Assembly (NCBI GenBank): GCA_023238725.1
Contig: CM041541.1
Span: 6,172,884 to 6,236,883 of the forward strand
Direction: 5' to 3'
DNA length: 64,000 bases
DNA from: Scortum barcoo
Lineage: Eukaryota > Chordata > Actinopteri > Centrarchiformes > Terapontidae
Below are positions 12,551 to 23,425 of the stretch, one piece after another. Within the stretch, counting starts at the first letter, position 1; every line of letters begins with the position of its first letter. The notes below the pieces were generated by a model that ran no database searches, was not told the DNA's origin, and was given only the letters and a program-made list of their open reading frames with translations. The translations under genes were made by a program, and so were the position numbers.

Positions 12551-14470
12551 ATGTACATCAACCTTATCCTTTAGACATCACAGCAGTATAATACCCAGAT
12601 ACTGAGTGTGACATTTCATCTTAGGGCATTTGTTCTTTACCTTTGTTGCCGACCTCCAACATTAGCATTTATCTTTTCAAAGAAACAGAAAAAATGTTAA
12701 CTTTTCAGCAGGTCAAGACCGAGCGTTTTAATTTTTTTTTTTTCCAACTGTGTGACACCGGGTAAGCTGCATCTGCCAAGTAACCAACTAGAATAAGAGG
12801 ATATGATACCCGACAAACAAATAGAGCCAAAAAAGTAGCATACTCCCAGAATAGTTTTTCTGTCATCACACCATTGACCCCATATTGCCACACTTATTTT
12901 TTTACAGTAGATGGATGAAAATGTTCTGCAGTTGGGCTTCTAACTCTGACAGATAGATCAAAATACATATATTATCCACAGTAATAGTTTAAATATCTTG
13001 GCTAAAGAATGTCATTTTTATTCATATTCATGTTTCAGGAAATGGCGAATTGATGGTACAGCATCGTGTTCAGAGCGCTTGGCCGACCACTCAGTGAGAT
13101 CTCATGGGAAAGCATTGCCATGGTAACAGAGCCTAATGGTCGCCAGTGAAAGCACTTAGACAAAGTAGGGAGTTATAACTGAGGTATTATTTAGTTGCGT
13201 CCAGCCTGGCATGATTACACCTTATCTCAAAGTTACACAGCGCACTAAAATAGCATCTCTGTGATGTTGTTGCTATGGAAACTCAGCCGGCTCTCAGTTT
13301 GAAGTGACGTTTCTTTTTAATGAGAGGGAAATAAGCATTGTGGGAAGATGGCTGGATGCATACAGTATGAGGAAGGTTGGGGTCAGAGCAACTGGTGTCG
13401 AGAATCTAACATTGCATTTACATTTTCTGTTTTCTCAGCGGAAACATTTGTAAGACGGTGAAATAGTTTTCAGCCTCTGATCAGTTTCCAGACTCACTAA
13501 TCTTGATGCACTTCCTCAATCTCTTATTTTTGTAGTTGAGTAAACATTTCCACCAAATATAGTATCCGTCTCCAATCATCAAACACGTTCGAGGGCTGGC
13601 ATTCCTCTCAATTAGCCCAACGCCCTCAGCCATGAGGAGCGAAGCCCCGAGGTTAACGAAGACCGGAGATAACCACCAAATGCAATCATCGACATGCTAC
13701 TCGCTCAGCCTGCCTCCAAGCTTGGATCTTTTTTTGCGCTTGGCGTTGTTTGCTGATTGGATTTCTGCTCAGTTTAGCCTAACACTGGACCTCCTTTCAT
13801 TACAATGCCCCCCCACCACCCACTCACCCACCTCAAAGCCGATACTGCCGGCCCAGTCTCATTTCCTCTCCTATTGGTTTTTAGAGTCCCACACACTTTC
13901 TCTACTTCAGAAAAAAAAAATACACGTTCTTTCTTCTTTTTTTTTGGATCATCGGGAGGGGTGGAATGGTGTGATAGATTCACACATCTATGTCACTCTG
14001 ACGAGCATCACGGCCCCTGCCTGCCTGCCAGTCCGCCTGGCGACGGAGCTGCCAAACGCCTTTGGGGTATTTTTATTGCTTTACCCGCCAAGCATCTGCT
14101 CCCAATTACCCAGAGAGGACAGCTCTGATGCTGGACTTTAAAGCAAGCTAACGGGCCGCTTCAGACAGCCGAGAAGTTTGTGCACTAATTAAACTCAGCG
14201 GAAGGAAGCCGGCGAAGCCAAGCCGTCAGTAATGAGGACCCCCCAGATCAGAACAGGGTCGGCAGGCCTGGCGGAGAGATTCATTATCAGGCGCATCGGC
14301 TAATTATCAGCAAGGCAAAGCAGAGGTTCTCCCACCAGAGCAGGTGTGATGGCTGCAGAGGTTGTCATGTTGCAGGAGGTGTGGAGATTATAGGGGTGGG
14401 ATTCACACCGCGGAGATGGGCCTGTCTCCAAAACCATCTAGTAAGGGCTCTGTTTGACTCAAATCAAACC

Positions 14471-14617
14471 TCAGTATTTCTCACTAGTTGGTGCTATTCT
14501 CGGCTGCTTTTTGGCCCGGGGCTCTGAAATGAGCCGATGAGCCGGATGCTCAATGACACGCTCGTACAGCACATCCACTCCAGCTTTGCTGAAGGTGGCG
14601 AGAACGGCCACAGCCAT
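14471..14617 (-). other. Coding-like small open frame inside an intron (unassigned)
   Basis: A 48-codon minus-strand frame runs from ATG at 14617 to TGA at 14471, and the same frame is open upstream past 14680. It reads MAVAVLATFSKAGVDVLYE and continues with ERVIEHPAHRLIS, which looks like ordinary protein rather than repeat translation. The plus strand is also open across 14537-14685, so frame alone does not decide. I do not recognise a family. It may be an exonised or degraded gene fragment, a conserved non-coding element, or chance. Confidence 0.2.
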
Positions 14618-15555
14618 CACAGTGTGATCGCTGGGCAGCAGCGCACGGTGAAACGATGGATACGGATACCTGCAGGGTACAGTTAACTCGCTCGCACTTC
14701 TACTGCTTTCCTTTTTGGATTGTTAGCTTCACACTGTCAATCAGGGTCGGAAGCTTCAACGGAAACAAGGAAGATGCTGTTAAATTTTTAGCTGTGATGC
14801 TTTTAAAGCATTGTTACCATTTGACTTCATAAATAAAACAAGAATAACAGGTGCAAAAAAATCCAGGCACAAATAAAAACAGGTTTATGAAGGAATAAAT
14901 CAAGTAAATAACTCTTGGAAATAGTTGAGAACTTGAATTTACTGCAGTAATTTTGGTCTGCAGCTGTCACTTTTACAGGTAACAAGCCTAATATTTATTA
15001 TTGCAAACCCTGAAAACTCTGAAAATGTTCTGAATGTGAATCTGAACATCTTCAGCTCAGCCAAACACACTCTTACCCTGCCAGTTACAGCATACATATT
15101 CATTCTAATGTTTGGAAAGTCTTAAAAGTTGATCAATCTGAGTTTGGTGACATTTGAAAAAAAGCCCTTTGTCTTTATTAAGTTGGGTATAGATCCATTC
15201 TGGTAGTGTGCGGATCACAAGGTGAAATTTCTTGTTTCTGGGGTCACCGAAAATCCAAAAAGAGCGAGCACACACACCAATCGTATCTCCGAGCTGCGAG
15301 TTATTGATTTGCTCTCACTATCTGCGAGCTGACAAATGTGCCCCAGTCACTCTGCGTGCTCTCTCCTTTTAAAGTCTGGATCCCTTGCATTCAATAGAGA
15401 ATCGATCACACAGAAAGGATGCCGTGGTGATTAATTGACTTCTTCACTGATCTAGCCGATTCCTCTGTGTGTGGTCGAGCAGTGAAGTGATAGATTCAGT
15501 GGCTCTCTTTCATCTGTGTCTATTTCTGTGTGTGTGTTTGTGTGTGTGTGGTCAG

Positions 15556-15675
15556 GCGGGAGCTGTGAAGGACTACATTAAGATGATGCTGGAGGCAGAG
15601 CAGCTGAAGTTCCTGGTGTTCGCCCACCACCTCACCATGCTGCAGGCCTGCACCGAGGCCGCCATCGAGGCCAAG
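15556..15675 (+). CDS. zranb3: zranb3 exon: second RecA lobe, motif IV region
   Basis: This exon has exactly 40 codons, phase 0-0, residues 209-248. It begins AGAVKDYIKMMLEAEQ and continues with LKFLVFAHHLTMLQACTEA, the strand-helix unit around motif IV in which FVFAHH-type sequence is typical of the HARP/ZRANB3 branch. The acceptor GTGGTCAG follows two TG runs instead of a clean pyrimidine tract; the donor is AAG|GTAACC. The agreement with known ZRANB3 sequence is close. Confidence 0.96.
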
Positions 15676-18380
15676 GTAACCTCGGGCATACCACGAGCAA
15701 CTGAATCTACTGAAATGTGTTAAAGGGGATAGTAAGCAACGCCTGTGGGGAAATACTGCAATGATATCATGACGTTTATTGAAATATTTTAAAATTCAAC
15801 ACTACTGGCGTGGATCTCAGAGTCCATAAAATCCAAATTAAATCCATGTTCCTCTGCTGTTCCCCCCTGTTTTTGTTCTCCCACAAGAACAAATCATTGA
15901 CCTCCCCACCTCTGACTTTTCACATCTCAATAAGGGCCATCGCACACAGCATGCTCACGATGACAAACGACGCCCATTACTCCCTTACATAAATCTTCAC
16001 ACCACTCCAGCCTGGATGCAGATACATGACGCTAAAGCTCTTCTGTTTTGTAAGCCTTGCTTCTCGCTCTGAACACAATAACTGCTGATTACATGGGCCT
16101 GCATCTCTATTTATGGATGGGTGTGTGTTGCAGGTATTAAACCAAAGTGTTGGACACATTTTTGACCTGATGAAGGCACTGCAGGAAAAGTGAAGGGATC
16201 TCCAAAGTTATTACCGCTCATCACGAGAGGCACATGAATCATCCAACCATCCGATGGGTGTCGAGATATTTAACTGAAATAGAAAGACAAATAAAGGATC
16301 AGGATTAAAGGTTTCTTTATGTGCCAGCACAGTCACTGAAAGGTCTTGGTATTTCAAGTACCAGCACATTTCTTTTGTATTTAATGCATTGTTAGATTTA
16401 AACCAAGTAAAGGCAAGCGGAGAAAAATCAGCTGTCAGTTTAACATCGTGTCACCAAACTATTCATTTTCTTTTTTGTTCTGTCTGCAATGTCAGAACTT
16501 TTTGTCAACCATGATCAATCAGAAAACCAGCTTCCTGTGAACATTAAAACACCACACTCTTAAAAGCTTCAATTCACACAAAAAGGTGGTTTAAAACTAT
16601 TGGGCTTTGGCTTATTCTTGCACAATCAATGCCTCAATAGAGCAGCCCAAGCACCATTTTATATGGTTGATATTTTATTTCATGTTCATTTCTGTCATTC
16701 ACATTTAAGATTTTGAGGATTTTTCCAGCCACAGAGACCCGAATTGCCCATTAACGGTAACCTGGAAGCAGAATGTATTCATATTTCACTTCTCCTTCCT
16801 GGCTAACCAGAGGTAATTGGCCCCATGCTTAACTTTTATTCCTTCATCCATAGTCCTGCTGCATTTATAAGTCAAATCCTTGCCATACCTGTGATCAGCT
16901 CAGACAGAGTGCTGAGCTCTGAGCTCACAAGTTGAGGTTGTTCTTCAGCGAGGCTGCACAGCAGATGATAGCAGTCATGACTTATTTGCATTCTCCACTT
17001 GTATCCTAAATTCAGGTGTACGGTGTAAGGCAAGAACAATATATAGATTATGAACATAAACTATATTTTGAGGGACAGTTGAAGTTTATTATTCAGCATC
17101 TCTTAAATGAGTGTCGAATATTTTATCAAATATTAAAAAAGAGTTTTTTCTTCTAATTTTTTAAGAAAAGTCGACTTTCTGAGGGAGAAAAAAGTAAACT
17201 TTACTTCCACAACTAATCTCCCAAGGCAAATTTCACAAGTCATCACAAGCAAACGATATGTCTTAGCTCGGTGGTGGCAACCTGTGAAAGAGTTCAAGTG
17301 TGTGTCTGCATGTGTGTGTTTGTTCATGTCACAGGGGTCGAGGAGGTGTGGGTTGAATGTAATGCTGCGGTACGACGTGTGATAACACGTTCCTCCGTGA
17401 GGCGCTCACTCTCTGGTGCATTCGCACTCACCAATTAGCAGAGATGGGCTAAAAAAAGGCACGACAGGCAGCGCGTTGTGATGAGAGGCTCGGCAGAGAC
17501 AAGTGACTGCGCTCCAATCACATGACGTTATCGCTGCTTTTATGCTCCACACGTTTCCATTTCTCACCTAGTGCCCAGCTGGTTGGAGAGTTTGTTTAAT
17601 AAAGTTGTTAATGCTTTAAAGTAATAAATATAGCACGCCAAATGCAAGAGACAAACTCCTATGAAACAGCAGGCTGATTTGAGAGTGTTTTCATGGCCTT
17701 GAGATGTTTAAACCTAGCGGATGCTTAGTTCACGGAGAGCTCGTTTATTTGACCTTTTATTTTTCCAGGAAAAGTCAAACAGACCTCTGTGTTCTTTCTC
17801 AGCAAGGCTCTGCTTCATATTCATGCGGTTACTGTTACATTCACATGCGGGAGCTGCACAGTACGAACGCGCTCTCCTACCATTGGCAGCTCTGCAGGAC
17901 CGATGGACCCAAATCAAAAGATTGCAGTCGCCACAGTGCATTAGCAGCTCAGTGAATGTCAAGTTCAGGTTTAATGAGCACGCAGCCGCTGCTCTCTTTG
18001 TTTGGTGTTATAAAATATTACAAAATATTGTATTAGTGCTGTTGTTCTCATTTTCTTTCAAAAAAAGCTGTTTTATTTGCTGTAACTACTTCATTGCAGC
18101 CCCTCTGCCCGTGTTTTCTATGGTGGAGTTCATACATCCGTCATAGAAACAACACAGCAGCAGACACAGAGCACCATTAGCATTCATTTAGAGTCGTGTC
18201 TTTGTCCATCTGAATAATGCAAGTCCAAGACTGAATCTCCCTTTTAGCTCTGTTTTACTCTCCACCAACGCCTAAATGCTCCACTGTGTTCACGACCTTA
18301 CTAATGTTGCGCCGTTTGGTTTGCTGTTTGCACCCGTGAACTGAATTTTCTTCCCAAAGTGAAATGTTCTGTTGTTCCAG
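15676..18380 (+). other. Intron (2.7 kb)
   Basis: It is AT-rich intronic sequence without recognisable exon, element or array. Short TG runs near 17297-17320 and small A/T runs are the only low-complexity features. Confidence 0.8.
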
Positions 18381-18500
18381 GCTGGTTATATCCGCATTGA
18401 TGGTAGTGTCCCGTCCTCGGAGCGAATCCAGCTGGTCCATAAGTTCCAGAGTGAGCCAGAGACACGTGTGGCCATTCTCAGCATCCAGGCAGCCGGTCAG
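18381..18500 (+). CDS. zranb3: zranb3 exon: helicase motif V region
   Basis: This exon has exactly 40 codons, phase 0-0, residues 249-288. It encodes AGYIRIDGSVPSSERIQ, then VHKFQSEPETRVAILSIQAAGQ. The IDGS...R and ILS..A.G patterns are the conserved second-lobe signatures of SNF2 motors (motifs IVa and V region). The acceptor is TTGTTCCAG and the donor CAG|GTATTC, followed at once by a CA run. Its size equals that of the preceding exon and it is frame-neutral. Confidence 0.96.
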
Positions 18501-19186
18501 GTATTCACATACATACAACACACACACACACACACTGACTCAAAATCATTCTTTATATCCGTTGAATGAGAAAGTAAACTCACTTTGAGGGAATCAGAAA
18601 ACACATTTTCCGAGCTGTTGTAACTTCCAAAATCAAAATCCAGTCTGCTGTTCAAATAAAGATCTCGAGAGGTACTGTAGTCAAAAATCGCACCTCATGT
18701 CCTCGAAAAGTGATCATTAAATTTCCTAAACAGAAAGAGTTGGTGCAAATACTTTGTCCAGAACACACACAGAAAACAAACTGGTGCCGTACAACTGCAA
18801 TACAACGATAAATAGGCTAAATAGTGTCAACTAGTGCACATTAGTAGTAATGATCACTGTTGTTGTAGTGAATAATAATCAAGGTTTGTGCAAGTAGGAA
18901 TAAATGCTGGAAATGCGTTCTCTTAATAATGAGCTTAATAAACTCATTGATGTAAATTATTCCGAGTGACCGAATATTTGCAGAAATGTTATGCATTCCA
19001 ATCAAAGGAAGTACGTGCTTGAAGCACTTACATGGCAATTAACCGCTAATATTCAGCCATTAAAAAGGATTTCAGCAAATTAAATTTCATTGGATGTGGG
19101 TTGGGCTGTTCTGTGTCAGGTGGTTGAATGGGTTATTTTTATTCTGATTGGGCTATTATTAGTGTCTGCTTGTGTCTCCTCTCCAG
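18501..19186 (+). other. Intron (686 bp)
   Basis: A CA run lies just inside the donor at 18518-18535. The rest is AT-rich and shows no other feature. The acceptor is CTCTCCAG. Confidence 0.85.
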
Positions 19187-19366
19187 GGTTTGACCTTCAC
19201 CGCTGCCAGCCACGTGGTGTTTGCCGAGCTTTACTGGAACCCGGGCCACATCAAGCAGGCCGAGGACCGAGCCCACCGCATCGGACAGACGTCCTCGGTC
19301 AACGTGCACTACCTCATCGCCAAGGGCACCTTTGACGCCGTCATGTGGTCGATGCTCAACAGGAAG
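19187..19366 (+). CDS. zranb3: zranb3 exon: helicase motif VI (arginine fingers)
   Basis: This exon has exactly 60 codons, phase 0-0, residues 289-348. It opens [20 protein letters not shown] and carries motif [13 protein letters not shown], at 19256-19288, whose arginines contact ATP across the cleft between the lobes. It then gives [15 protein letters not shown] and MWSMLNRK. All key residues are present, so the motor part is predicted to be active as far as this window shows. The donor is AAG|GTACCG. Confidence 0.97.
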
Positions 19367-19872
19367 GTACCGTGGGTGATGTTACGGCAGCAAACAGAGA
19401 AACACAAGAAATCATTGGAAAAACTCTGCAGAGTCCCATGAGAGATTGATAGTAAAGACATATACCTAACTAATCATCAATTTAATTGGATGTGATTTCA
19501 CTTGTATGTTGATCTGTGGAGATTAAAATAACATACTCAAAGCATATCATATACAGCAACTGCTTCAGTAACACCTCATTGTCAGTGTCGCATTATGTGT
19601 CTGTAATTATATATACATTTATATAGAGTGTGCATTCATGAATAAACTTAGACGCACCAGTGACATTGATTTGCATGTGAGAACAGGCTTTGGGGATTTA
19701 CATTAACAAGCACAGATGTCAAGATTTGTAATTAAGACTGAATTATTCCGGTAATATATTTTTTCTTGTGCTCATTACAGAACATGTGTGATTAGAGAAA
19801 AAACATCAAAAAGAAACATGAACTAGACAAAAGAAAACTGTAGTGTAGAGGTGACCATCCTGTGTCCCCCAG
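19367..19872 (+). other. Intron (506 bp)
   Basis: This is short AT-rich intronic sequence with no feature beyond a normal acceptor TGTCCCCCAG. Confidence 0.85.
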
Positions 19873-20046
19873 GAAACGGTGACCGGCAGCACCCTGAATG
19901 GGAGGAAGGAATACCTGAAGGCCGCCGAGGGCGACAAGGACAAGTGGGAGTTCCTCAACTTTGCGGACGCGTGGACGCCGAGTGAGATGGCGCTGCCTCT
20001 GGAGGGAAACGTGGGAAATGCCAAAGACGACGTGTTCTTTACTCAC
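19873..20046 (+). CDS. zranb3: zranb3 exon: end of the SNF2 domain
   Basis: This exon has exactly 58 codons, phase 0-0, residues 349-406. It starts ETVTGSTLNGRKEYL and continues with EGDKDKWEFLNFADAWTPSE and DDVFFTH, matching the ZRANB3 segment that closes the helicase region just before the PCNA-binding motif. The donor is CAC|GTGAGT, the consensus. The run of five exons ending here (135, 120, 120, 180, 174 bases) is all frame-neutral. Confidence 0.95.
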
Positions 20047-21288
20047 GTGAGTCGGCTGATCGAAACCATCTGCTGTAAAGGGTTGTTTTATTTCACCTTT
20101 TTTGTTCTCAGATATTTAGGAAGGGAAAGGGAGCTCTGTATCTGGATTGTTGATTAGCAGCTTCAGTACACAGTAAATACACTATAGAGTGACAAATCTT
20201 ATGTGAAATTACAAACTTCACATAATATAGTATAATCTCATATATAATGGTCATAACTGTGTTTGTTCAAAATCTGAGGAATTTTTGATGGAAGGAGGCA
20301 GTTACATTTTTGTGTTTGCCCTTGTAGAAAAAGCTGAGTATTGTAGAAGGACCTTGGGAAAATAACCCTGTCACTCAAATGTGGTGATGATGTCTGAGCA
20401 GAGCTTATTTGTATATTTATATTTTTTAAGATTTTTAAAGGGGAAGGATCCAGATCATGAATGTTTAGACCAAACATACCTGAAAAATATATCATTTTAA
20501 AACTTGTATTATTAAATATGGAGCAGAGTAACCATGGCAATGTTAAGACTTGCTGTCCAAATGTTTCGGGGCTCTTTTTGTGGAGTCAATCGAGAAAGAA
20601 CATCTAAATTTAAATGATAACAAATACATCTGAGGTCTGTCAGATTAAATAAGGTTGAGGTTTTCGCTCAAGCGCATTTCCTGAAACGCTTATACAATTC
20701 TCAAAACATCACGTCCAATCACCACGTCCGTCAACACTTCATTCAAATTCATCACTGCCAGCGAAATGACATGTCCTTTTATCATCGCTTACGTAAAGGT
20801 GACAAAGGAGCTGCCGGTGTGACAGAAGATGCTGTATCTTTATGTCATTTCTCATAGAAAAATACAGTAGCTCAATAATAGTCATAGAACCACCACAGGA
20901 CAGGAATGTAGTAATGTATTCAAATAATCTTAGAAAATACTTTATGTCAGGGGCTGCACAACACCTAACGTACAGTGGATTATAGAATCTGACCTACTGA
21001 AAGAGCTGTGGAAATGTATGTTACTGTGAGGCTTTGTGAAGAACTGAAAGGCTTATCTGTGTTTATTCATTATTTGTCATCAGGTATCTTTCATGGTTCT
21101 TTCCCGTGTTACCAGGATACAATTTGTTACCAGAAAATGTTGCTTAGTATTTTTATCAAAGGGTAAGATTATTAGCTCGTGACAGCTGTAACAAAAGGGA
21201 GATCTGTGTCATTGATGTTACTTTACAGGTGGATTGTAATGATAACTGTGTGCTGTAGTGACAGAAACTACCTCTTCTCTGTTCTTAG
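20047..21288 (+). other. Intron (1.2 kb)
   Basis: It is AT-rich with no recognisable element. It ends with the acceptor CTGTTCTTAG at 21279-21288. Confidence 0.85.
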
Positions 21289-21769
21289 TTTGAAAAAGAA
21301 AAGCAGCACGACATTCGTTCCTTCTTCTCACCGGGCGCCGGCAAGGACAAGAAAAGGAAGAGAACCGAAGGTGAAGGATCTCCCTCCATCTCATCAGAGG
21401 CCACACCGACCGGTGGTGAGATGAGTTCTGAAAAAAGAGAGGAGGAGGAGAAGAGAGAAAAGTCCTGCTCTCAGACCTACGCCACACCCGACCAGGACTT
21501 CTCCCCCCAGGTGAAGAGGCTCAGGACGTCAGCCCAGCCCAGCCCGAGCCCCAGGTCCCGATTTGCGGGGAAGCGGAGGTCCACGCCCGGGGGGGTCGGC
21601 TCGGGCAGCCCCAGCACCTCCGCCTACTTCATGGCCCCGCGGAAGCTGTCGGAGCCCAACCCTCCTACTGAGACGTGGAACTGTGGGGCCTGCACTTACG
21701 CCAACAGCAGCCTGTTGCCTTACTGTGAGTTGTGCGAGTTCCCCCGCTCTTCTTCTGCCGTCGGGTCAG
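21289..21769 (+). CDS. zranb3: zranb3 exon: PIP box and NZF zinc finger
   Basis: This is the largest exon here: 160 codons plus one base, residues 407-566. It starts FEKEKQHDIRSFF. The PIP box QHDIRSFF (21304-21327) fits QxxI/LxxFF and binds PCNA. A low-complexity charged and Ser/Pro-rich stretch follows. The NZF finger (21676-21735) reads WNCGACTYANSSLLPYCELC, that is W-x-C-x2-C-x10-C-x2-C with Thr-Tyr after the second Cys, the ubiquitin-contacting positions in NZF domains. Both parts are known in ZRANB3 to direct it to polyubiquitinated PCNA. A GT donor at 21770 leaves one base that pairs with 28121. Confidence 0.96.
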
Positions 21770-22128
21770 GTAGGATTACGAAACATCAAATCATGCGATC
21801 ACCCCTGCTGTGTGAGTGTGTTTCTCCCTGACGTTTTTTTCTTCTATCAATTCACAAACTTTATTTTACGCTGATTGCAAAACAAACTGGATTCCATTAA
21901 GGAAAAAGACAATAAATCCGTCATCTCTTGCTTGAAATGAAGCACCTGAAGCTGAAATCCATTCAATGCTTTATTTTCCCTCCCGTCAATATCAATCGTA
22001 GCAGTCTGTTGACATAATACTTTTGAACAGCATTACAGATTTCACCAGATGGAGATGCGTGATAGCGAAAGATGGAGGCAGGCTTGCCAGAGTCTGAAAT
22101 AGCTCTGCTCGGAGAATATTGTCTGTCT

Positions 22129-22141
22129 CGCTCTCTCTCTG

Positions 22142-22180
<39 letters not shown>

Positions 22181-22251
22181 CTCTCTGCAGATGACAAGGA
22201 CACAGTATAATTCTCACCTGTCAAGCTGAGAGAGAGAGAGAGAGAGAGAGA
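22129..22251. repeat. Opposed (CT)n and (GA)n tracts, potential hairpin
   Basis: A CT tract (22131-22173 with small breaks) and a pure GA tract (22228-22251) are complementary and about 55 bases apart, so transcript or single-stranded DNA could fold into a stem of over 20 pairs. Confidence 0.8.
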
Positions 22252-23111
22252 ACAGGCGCCTACGATTGCTGCAAACGTCTCACACAAAGTTGGGAAAAGT
22301 TGAGCTGGCTCTAGCTGATATCTCTGACAGCCTATGATTGTATCTTGCAAAAGAGAGGGGAGGGAAGTCGTTATGACCTGGCAGGCTGCAGGTCCACGCT
22401 CTCTAAATGTCTGAGACGCATCAGATCGGCTCAGAGATGACTTTAAAAAAAAAAAAAAAATCTCCAAAATTTGATGCAGTTTCAGCAGCTGTGATTTTTA
22501 AGCAGCATTAGTTGAACAGTTTTTTATGGAGGATGTCCCACTGAATTTTATAGTTGTACTGATATTGAATTCTGGCACAGCCTCCCACTGAAAACCAGCT
22601 GTAGAAATGACTACACCGACACATGGCAAAAATGATTCTTTCATAAATACAGAGTTAACTGCCTGTGCACATACCGTACATACACGTAATGAAGTACGCA
22701 GTACACAAATGCTCATTAATTAACAACAATTTAATTGTGTGGGAACGGTTACGTACAAAGATTTGCTCATTAAAAGAAATCTCAGGTGAACGTAACCTCC
22801 TTTTGGCAGCCAACGAGCCAAGCCAGCTCGTGGAGAACACTGTAAATGGATCCCCTTTTGACTGACAAATAAAGGCTTTTATGTGTCATGATGAAATCTA
22901 ATTTACTTGAAGAGAGAGATGAATAATTAGAAAGAATGAATCTACCGAGAAAAGCCATTTTGTTTGTACTGTACAAAGGTTAGAAATTGAAAGGACTGCT
23001 TGATTAATTGACTGAGTTTTATTTAACTGCCTTTTAGACGTGGTTTGGAATAGACATTATGGGGAAAACACTTTTCCATATGAGAAGATCAATGCCGCTC
23101 TTATATCTCAC

Positions 23112-23115
23112 ATAC

Positions 23116-23152
<37 letters not shown>

Positions 23153-23188
23153 CATATATGTATATATATATGTATATACACACACAAC
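23112..23188. repeat. TG/TA/CA compound microsatellite, self-complementary
   Basis: A TG run of about 30 bases passes into TATACATATATG and then TATACACACA, so the 3' half is a near-perfect palindrome around TATATATATA. Confidence 0.85.
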
Positions 23189-23375
23189 ATTTAGAAAGCA
23201 AGAAAACAAGTAAGCCAACGTTTATTCCAACTCTTCCTGATAAAGATATCAGGTCCTCATAGTCAAAAGGAACTATAAAGGTTTTGGGGCGAACATTCAG
23301 TATTTAACAGTCGTACTTTAAATGGATCCAAGGCATCAGAATGAAAGATGATTCATTCCAAAATGACCTCAGTTC

Positions 23376-23377
<2 letters not shown>

Positions 23378-23423
<46 letters not shown>
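23378..23423. repeat. (TG)n microsatellite
   Basis: An uninterrupted TG run of about 46 bases, one of the longest dinucleotide runs in the window. Confidence 0.92.

Positions 23424-23425
<2 letters not shown>

Larger units (their letters stand above)
12003..15555 (+). other. Intron (3.6 kb)
   Basis: It begins with an 18-base T run (12036-12053) soon after the donor. It holds a dispersed repeat copy (12121-12550) and a GC-richer stretch at 14130-14690. Within that stretch lies a coding-like patch, entered separately. It ends in a broken TG-rich acceptor region (15526-15555). Confidence 0.8.

Noticed and set aside
13632..14141. Plus-strand frame of 169 codons in an intron
   Set aside because: It begins in AT-neutral intron, crosses A and T runs and has no recognisable motif or splice logic; a second frame over the same region is equally open.
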